A stretch of 64,000 nucleotides of DNA from Novosphingobium meiothermophilum (GTDB lineage Bacteria; Pseudomonadota; Alphaproteobacteria; Sphingomonadales; Sphingomonadaceae): positions 558,001-622,000 of the forward strand of contig NZ_QGHL01000007.1 of NCBI RefSeq assembly GCF_003171715.1. Direction: 5' to 3'. The translations under genes and the position numbers were made by a program. A model generated the notes under the pieces. That model did not search any database and was not told the origin of the DNA. It saw nothing but the letters and a program-made list of their open reading frames with translations. Positions 59,286 through 64,000 of the stretch are shown piece by piece (the stretch's first letter is position 1; the number at the start of each line of letters is the position of its first letter).

Positions 59286-60234
59286 GCGCGCCGGTCAGCA
59301 TCGCGCCAGCGCGCGCAGGTGTAAGACCCGCAGGAACCGGCGGCGCGATTGTTTCCGGGAAGAACGCGGCAAAAGCGGTTGCGATCTGCTCCTGCCTGGC
59401 ACCGGCAGCGATCATCGCCAGGAAAAACCGCGCCATCTGGCTTTCCGTGGTGCACATTATGGCCATTTCGCGGGTCAGCCCGGTCCGCACCGAGAGCGCC
59501 GTGAGAAAGAGCGCCGCGCCCGAATGCTCGATATCAAGCGGCCGTTCGCCGCCCGACTGGGGCAGCGACACTGAATAGGCCAGAAGGTCCAGTCGCGATG
59601 TTGCGGCAAGCCGCGCCTTGCGCAGTGCCGCCTCGGCAATTTCTGCCGCATCGCGGCCGGCCGGATCATCCGCCACGTAGGCGTGCATGGCAATCATGGC
59701 CATCTGGTGCAGTTCGTGCGGAAGCTCAGCCAAGGGGAGCTGCATCCGCCGCAGCCCCTGCCCCGTCCGGGCCTGCGCGGCAAGAAGGTTCATGCCTCTC
59801 GCGGCGACATCAGGATCGGGCGAAGCAATCAGTTCCTGCAACATCGGCGGCAGCACCGGATCAATGCCCTGCCTGCCGTGAAGACGGTCCGTAAGCTGCC
59901 ATTCCAGCGCAAGCATGTGGACGTGATCTAGCAGGGCCTTGTTGCCCGTCAGCATCTCGGCAAGCCCCGGACCGGCTTCATGCGCCCAGCCCGCAGCATC
60001 GCGGTGCCCCGCCGCTTCCCCCAGCGCCTGCACAAGCTGCCGCGCCAGATCGGCCATGATGCCTCTGACACGCGCGATTACCTCGTCGCTGAAGATCGAG
60101 GTGTCGTCATTTCCAAGCAGGTGCCGCAGAATTGGGCCCATGTGAAACAGGGCCTGATCGGCATGAGCCAGATCTTCCGCCAGGCGCTGCTCGATAACTG
60201 CCGGATCGTCGTCAAGAATTGCAGTCGATGCCAT
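59266..60234 (-). CDS. Unrecognised helical protein (possibly DUF2336-like)
   Basis: 322 aa, almost entirely helical, with no signal peptide or membrane segment. It has long amphipathic stretches such as DEVIARVRGIMADLARQLVQ and a repeat-like SPDPDVAARGMNLLAAQAR. The overall style resembles HEAT-like or DUF2336 proteins, but no diagnostic motif was recognised and this is a weak guess. It overlaps the kinase-like gene by 20 bases and begins 9 bases after the stop of the membrane protein upstream, so the three are probably co-transcribed. Confidence 0.7.
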   Translation of the reverse strand: MASTAILDDDPAVIEQRLAEDLAHADQALFHMGPILRHLLGNDDTSIFSDEVIARVRGIMADLARQLVQALGEAAGHRDAAGWAHEAGPGLAEMLTGNKALLDHVHMLALEWQLTDRLHGRQGIDPVLPPMLQELIASPDPDVAARGMNLLAAQARTGQGLRRMQLPLAELPHELHQMAMIAMHAYVADDPAGRDAAEIAEAALRKARLAATSRLDLLAYSVSLPQSGGERPLDIEHSGAALFLTALSVRTGLTREMAIMCTTESQMARFFLAMIAAGARQEQIATAFAAFFPETIAPPVPAGLTPARAGAMLTGAHGGAGG

Positions 60235-60243
60235 GCGATGCTC

Positions 60244-61503
60244 TTAAGCCCCAGTGGTTAACTGCGGGTTAGGCGAAGCCTTGCCGAACTGAAGATCCCA
60301 CATGCAACCACCGAGCAGGACCAGCACCGCGACGGCCATCGCAAGGTCGAAAGGCAGCAACAGGCTGGCGCACGCCAGAGCCAGCCCCGCGAGCAGCCGG
60401 TCCTTCAGGATCGAGGCCCAGCGCCGATGAGGCAGCGCGAGCGGAACGAGCCGCAAGCTTGCAACCAGCAGGAGAGGAACAAAGGCTGCTGCCCCCGCAG
60501 GAAGGCCCGTGATGAGGCGCAATTCGCTGCGCCAGCTCGCCAGTGCCACCAGTGAGGCGTCGATCAGCAGGTGAAATACCGCCGATCCGTGCCTTGTCAG
60601 CCCTGCCGCCAGCAACGAATCGCGCTCGACCCTGCCGATCAGGCTGGCGATGCGTTCGATAAACCAGCCCAGACCGACCAGCGCAAAGGCCGTGGCGTGG
60701 TATCCCAGCCAGCCCAGACCTGCGGCAAGAAGGAGCACGAGGCCCGCACCAAGCCCGACAAGACCGGGCCGGGTTCCGGCATGAAGCAAGGCCGGGCCGA
60801 AGCGCCGCACCCCCGCCACGGCCAAGCGCTCGCCCGGTATCGCCTTGCCCCCATCGCCCGGATCGGTATGCAGGCGCAGCCAGCGCTGCTCTGCCTGCAA
60901 TGCCTCCGGTTCGCTGCGCACCATTGTCCAGCGGCCATCGTCAAGCATGGCGGAAGGTATGGCCCGCATCGCCGCGCGGGCCTGCACGGCAAGCCGCAGC
61001 AGCGCGGACTGCACGTTCCATTCGGGCGGCAAATCGGCAAGACTGGCCACAACACGCCCCGGAAGGCGCATCGCCGCCGCGCTGGCGTGGTTGAGATCGA
61101 TCCTTTCGAAACCGAGTGGCAAAGCTGTTTCGATCGGCAAGGTCAGAACGGCCGGGCCGCTATCCAGAAAGCCGCGCACGGCATCGGGCATGGCCAGAAG
61201 GCCATCGCCCAGCACGATCACATCGTCTTCGGGCAGGATCAGCGGCACTAGGGCACGGGCAGTGGCCACGACATGAAACTGCGCCCCGCCCGCTTCGGCG
61301 CAATGCTGAAGGGCAACCAGTTCGGCGCTGATGCCTTCGGCCACGACCACGATACGCTTTGCACCAATATGCAGGGCAAGGCCGATCTGATGACGCAGAA
61401 GCGACCTTCCGCCCACAGGCAGAAGGCCCCGCAGCAGTCCGGGCTGGACGCCGGGCTGCGTGGAAGGGACATGTTCGATCAGCGATAGGATTGCGACCCG
61501 CAA
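60244..61503 (-). CDS. Fused NTP-transferase-like / CDP-alcohol-transferase-like membrane protein, apparently degenerate
   Basis: 419 aa. The N-terminal 230 residues are Rossmann-like and recall sugar nucleotidyltransferases (LLPVGGRSLLRHQIGLAL, DVIVLGDGLLAMP), but the GGxGTRLxP loop is absent. From about residue 243 the sequence has membrane helices laid out like a CDP-alcohol phosphatidyltransferase (TRPGLVGLGAGL, then FIERIASLIGRV and GSAVFHLLIDASL), yet the DGxxAR and second Asp motifs are not conserved. The order recalls bifunctional IPCT/DIPP synthases. Activity is doubtful. The domain reading is by eye. Confidence 0.75.
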   Translation of the reverse strand: MRVAILSLIEHVPSTQPGVQPGLLRGLLPVGGRSLLRHQIGLALHIGAKRIVVVAEGISAELVALQHCAEAGGAQFHVVATARALVPLILPEDDVIVLGDGLLAMPDAVRGFLDSGPAVLTLPIETALPLGFERIDLNHASAAAMRLPGRVVASLADLPPEWNVQSALLRLAVQARAAMRAIPSAMLDDGRWTMVRSEPEALQAEQRWLRLHTDPGDGGKAIPGERLAVAGVRRFGPALLHAGTRPGLVGLGAGLVLLLAAGLGWLGYHATAFALVGLGWFIERIASLIGRVERDSLLAAGLTRHGSAVFHLLIDASLVALASWRSELRLITGLPAGAAAFVPLLLVASLRLVPLALPHRRWASILKDRLLAGLALACASLLLPFDLAMAVAVLVLLGGCMWDLQFGKASPNPQLTTGA

Positions 61504-61569
61504 GAAACTGCCTCCTGACCGCTATCGTAGGGGGTGCGGTCATTGCTGCCAAGGCCGCGCCACAAGTTG

Positions 61570-61875
61570 TCAGGAGTTAAGCGAAAGCTCCTCCAGCAGC
61601 TTCCGCAGGCGGCGCAGCACCGCCGGATCGCCCGGCGCGGTCTCGATCGCCTCATCGGCCAGCGCCATCAGGGCTTCCGCATGAAAACTGGCCGCAAGAC
61701 CTTTGAGGCGCATGGCCGCAACATGCCAGTTGCCATCGCACCGCGCGCGGGCGAGCAGGTCGATCTGGCGCGCCGCGCTTTCGAGGAAGGCAAGGCGCAA
61801 CTCCTGCACCAGATGCGGATCGTAGCCCGCCGCAGCGGCAAGGTTCGCATCGAGAGAGCCGCCTTCGTAAGCCAT
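61570..61875 (-). CDS. Hpt-domain-like protein lacking the phospho-His
   Basis: 101 aa, all helical. The core AAMRLKGLAASFHAEALMALADEAI aligns with the Hpt consensus AHxLKGsa..lga..L, but Met55 (codon 61711-61713) stands where the phospho-accepting His should be. A His four residues earlier (NWHVAAM) is out of register. It could be a decoy or docking protein for response regulators. It is the first minus-strand gene of the block that ends with the kinase-like protein, 66 bases upstream of the membrane protein. Confidence 0.8.
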   Translation of the reverse strand: MAYEGGSLDANLAAAAGYDPHLVQELRLAFLESAARQIDLLARARCDGNWHVAAMRLKGLAASFHAEALMALADEAIETAPGDPAVLRRLRKLLEELSLNS

Positions 61876-61940
61876 GTCCGGGTGCTAGGGGGGAACACGT
61901 TAAGGCGGGGTTTATGCCCCGGTTCAAAACATGTTATGCG

Positions 61941-64000
61941 ATGCGCATGAACGGGGGAACACGGATCATTCCGATCGAAGACGCAGACCGCGAAGGCGGG
62001 CCGCGCAAAGCAGACTCGCTTGAAGCCAGCGAAACAATTGCGGGAATGGCGACACCGGCGCATGAAATGGCCACCGCAGATGCCCCGCAGGCAAATGCTT
62101 GCCCGGTCGGGACGCCCAGCGCCGGCGCCGGGTGGCCCGGCCTGATACCCGCCATCGTGGCAGCCGCCATTGTGATTGGCTGGACAGCGTTCTTCGTGCA
62201 CGTGGCCATAATGCCCCAGACCGAGCCGATCCTGCCCCAGCATTGGGCATGGTGGATCAGTCAGTGGGCCGTGCCGGTCCTGCTCGTGATGGTCACGTTT
62301 CTGCTGTTCATGCGCACCAGTCGCAAGGAGGCCGCAAGGTTCGCTGATGTGGCCGCCGGGCTGTCGCGCGAATCGGAGCGGCTTGAGCAGCGCCTTCTAT
62401 CGATCAATACCGAGCTGTCGCTGGCGCGTGATTTCGTGGCGGCGCAATCGCGCGATCTGGAAACGCTGGGCCGCGTGGCGGTTGAGCGTCTGTCCGCGAA
62501 CGCCAGTCACCTTGAAAATCTTGTATCCCGCAACGGCATGCAGGTTGACCAGATTGCGCAGGTCTCCACCGCCGCGCTCGACAACATGGAAAAGCTGCGC
62601 GGCCAGTTGCCGGTCATTGCCAATGCGGCCAAGGACGTAACCAACAATATCGGCAATGCCGGGCGCACGGCCCATCTCCAGCTTGAAGAGCTGGTTTCAG
62701 GCTTCCAGCGCCTCAACGAGTTTGGTCTGGCCAGCGAACGTCAGGTCAATTCCTTCCGTGAACGGGTGGATGCTGCGCTTGAACGCTTTTCCGCCTCCGC
62801 CGAAAGCCTTGCAAGGCTGGCGGAAGATCGTTTCGAGGCGCTCTCGCGGCAAAGTGCGGATCATCTTGCCCTCCTCTCAAGCGCGGAACAGGACGCGCTC
62901 GACCGCTGGCAGGAGCGTTCCGCCATGCAGGCAGCGTCGCTTCGGGAAGCGTTCGCAGAGCTATCGGCCAGTCACGAGGGGCTGGTTGCCGATGCGGCCG
63001 GAAGGCTTTCCCGGTTCGAGGACGCGGCGCGCTCGCTCACCGCGATGCTGGAGCAGGAGGCCAAGGCCCTTGACGATGAGCTTGCGCGCAGGCGCGCCGA
63101 TGCCGAGGCGCAGGCGGCGGCTCTGCGCACCGCGCTCGACGTCCGCCTTTGCGCGATGGATGCCGCCATCGAACAGCGCCGTCTTGCCATGGAGCAGGCC
63201 GCGGCCGAAGCGGCAGACGCGCTTGCCGCAAAACTTGCCGGGTTTGATCAGGCCATCGACGCACAGCGCAAGGCGCATCTGGTCGAGGTGGAGACTATTG
63301 CCGGACGGATCGAGGAAATCGCACAAAAAATTAAAGGTTTCTCCAGCGTTCTTCAGGAATCGGACAAGCAGGGAGCGCAGACGGCCGCGCTGCTCGACAG
63401 GGCCATGGCCGATCTCAACGCGCGATTGGGCGAAGTGCGCCATGCACTTTCGGGAACAGACCTTCAGCTTGGGGAACTGACGGATTCGGCTGTCAGGCTG
63501 CTGGAACTGGTGCAGGCCGGAAGCGAGCACACCCGGACCCAGATGCCCGAAGCGCTGCGCAGCACCGAAGCCGGGCTCAAGGGTTTGGAAAACCGCATCT
63601 TCACGCTGCGCGACACCTTGCGCGAAGCTGGAGACGGCGGGCGGACTCTTTCGGAAACAGTGGGTTCGGTGCGCAACGATGTTGCCGCCTCGCTGAAAGA
63701 CATCGAAGCGGCGCAGAAGGTGCTGGCAAACCATGCCGCAAGGCGCAAGAGCGAGCTGGACGCGCTCAGGCAGGCGCTGGCAGATGCCCGCAGCGAAGGG
63801 GAAGCCGTTTCCGCCAGCATCGAAGCGCGGCTTGCCGGCGCCATATCCCAGCTTGCGGATGCGGCGGCAACGGCGGGGCAATCCCTTCAGGCAGGCACGG
63901 CAGAAGAGATCGAGGCTCTCGCCCGGCAACTTGGCGACCAGACGAGCGAGGCCATGAGCCGTGTGCTCAGAGGCCGCGCCGCCGAACTCGTGGGGCGGCT
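61941..64000 (+). CDS. Large membrane-anchored coiled-coil protein, 3' end outside the window
   Basis: At least 686 codons are open from the ATG at 61941 to the right edge; an ATG at 61947 is an alternative and neither has a clear ribosome-binding site. About 65 cytoplasmic residues precede two close membrane helices (67-91 and 108-124). The rest is a nearly uninterrupted Ala/Glu/Arg/Gln-rich coiled coil (LEQRLLSINTELSLARDFVA, DALERFSASAESLARLAEDR and many similar). No ATPase motif is visible. A structural or partitioning role is possible, but no family was recognised. Confidence 0.85.
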   Translation, partial: MRMNGGTRIIPIEDADREGGPRKADSLEASETIAGMATPAHEMATADAPQANACPVGTPSAGAGWPGLIPAIVAAAIVIGWTAFFVHVAIMPQTEPILPQHWAWWISQWAVPVLLVMVTFLLFMRTSRKEAARFADVAAGLSRESERLEQRLLSINTELSLARDFVAAQSRDLETLGRVAVERLSANASHLENLVSRNGMQVDQIAQVSTAALDNMEKLRGQLPVIANAAKDVTNNIGNAGRTAHLQLEELVSGFQRLNEFGLASERQVNSFRERVDAALERFSASAESLARLAEDRFEALSRQSADHLALLSSAEQDALDRWQERSAMQAASLREAFAELSASHEGLVADAAGRLSRFEDAARSLTAMLEQEAKALDDELARRRADAEAQAAALRTALDVRLCAMDAAIEQRRLAMEQAAAEAADALAAKLAGFDQAIDAQRKAHLVEVETIAGRIEEIAQKIKGFSSVLQESDKQGAQTAALLDRAMADLNARLGEVRHALSGTDLQLGELTDSAVRLLELVQAGSEHTRTQMPEALRSTEAGLKGLENRIFTLRDTLREAGDGGRTLSETVGSVRNDVAASLKDIEAAQKVLANHAARRKSELDALRQALADARSEGEAVSASIEARLAGAISQLADAAATAGQSLQAGTAEEIEALARQLGDQTSEAMSRVLRGRAAELVGR

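Noticed and set aside
62347..63480. Two additional plus-strand frames at the right end
   Set aside because: They are out-of-frame shadows of the coiled-coil gene, which is open from 61941 to the edge.

Overview
The window is about 64 kb of GC-rich bacterial chromosome. The genes are tightly packed and many overlap as ATGA, GTGA or TGATG. Gene content points to an alphaproteobacterium of the order Sphingomonadales, most like Novosphingobium or Sphingomonas. The signs are a DivL-type pseudo-kinase with Tyr at the phospho-acceptor site, a GTTC-N7-GTTC SOS box at lexA, an addB-addA-trxA string, AmgK/MurU cell-wall recycling, and DUF1178, DUF2189 and DUF2946 genes. The genus is an inference. No IS element, prophage, CRISPR array or rRNA was seen, and no gene-free stretch exceeds 300 bases.

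Left end (1-4.5 kb, minus strand): a two-partner secretion pair, an outer-membrane TpsB transporter and a very Gly-rich TpsA exoprotein that runs off the edge. Next come secA, a small secreted protein, argJ-hisN (plus strand), and a long minus-strand run in transcription order ahcY, divL, tsaE, amgK, murU, addB, addA, trxA. The ahcY promoter carries a 20-bp palindrome across its -10 box.

23-35 kb: a peroxiredoxin, two envelope-type proteins, a PLD-family protein with folE, ftsB, an O-acyltransferase with SGNH domain, a DUF2946/TonB receptor pair, tRNA-Arg(CCT), a grxC-nitrilase-DUF1178 operon, and an hsp20 gene with a sigma32-like promoter and a ROSE-like RNA thermometer.

35-57.8 kb: mostly core metabolism and information genes. 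These are a Crp/Fnr regulator, pyrG, secG and tpiA (minus strand), then ppiD-trpE-trpG-trpD-trpC, a DUF2189 membrane protein, an ABC exporter divergent from a TesA-like lipoprotein esterase, moaC-moeA-lexA, comEC, gltX and gltA.

Right end (57.8-64 kb): the least ordinary part. In transcription order on the minus strand it holds an Hpt-like protein without its His, a fused and apparently degenerate nucleotidyltransferase/CDP-alcohol-transferase membrane protein, an unrecognised helical protein, and a histidine-kinase-like protein with Pro where the phospho-His should be. A long membrane-anchored coiled-coil protein is divergent from them and runs off the right edge. This block is the best candidate for an undescribed system, but its function is not evident from sequence.
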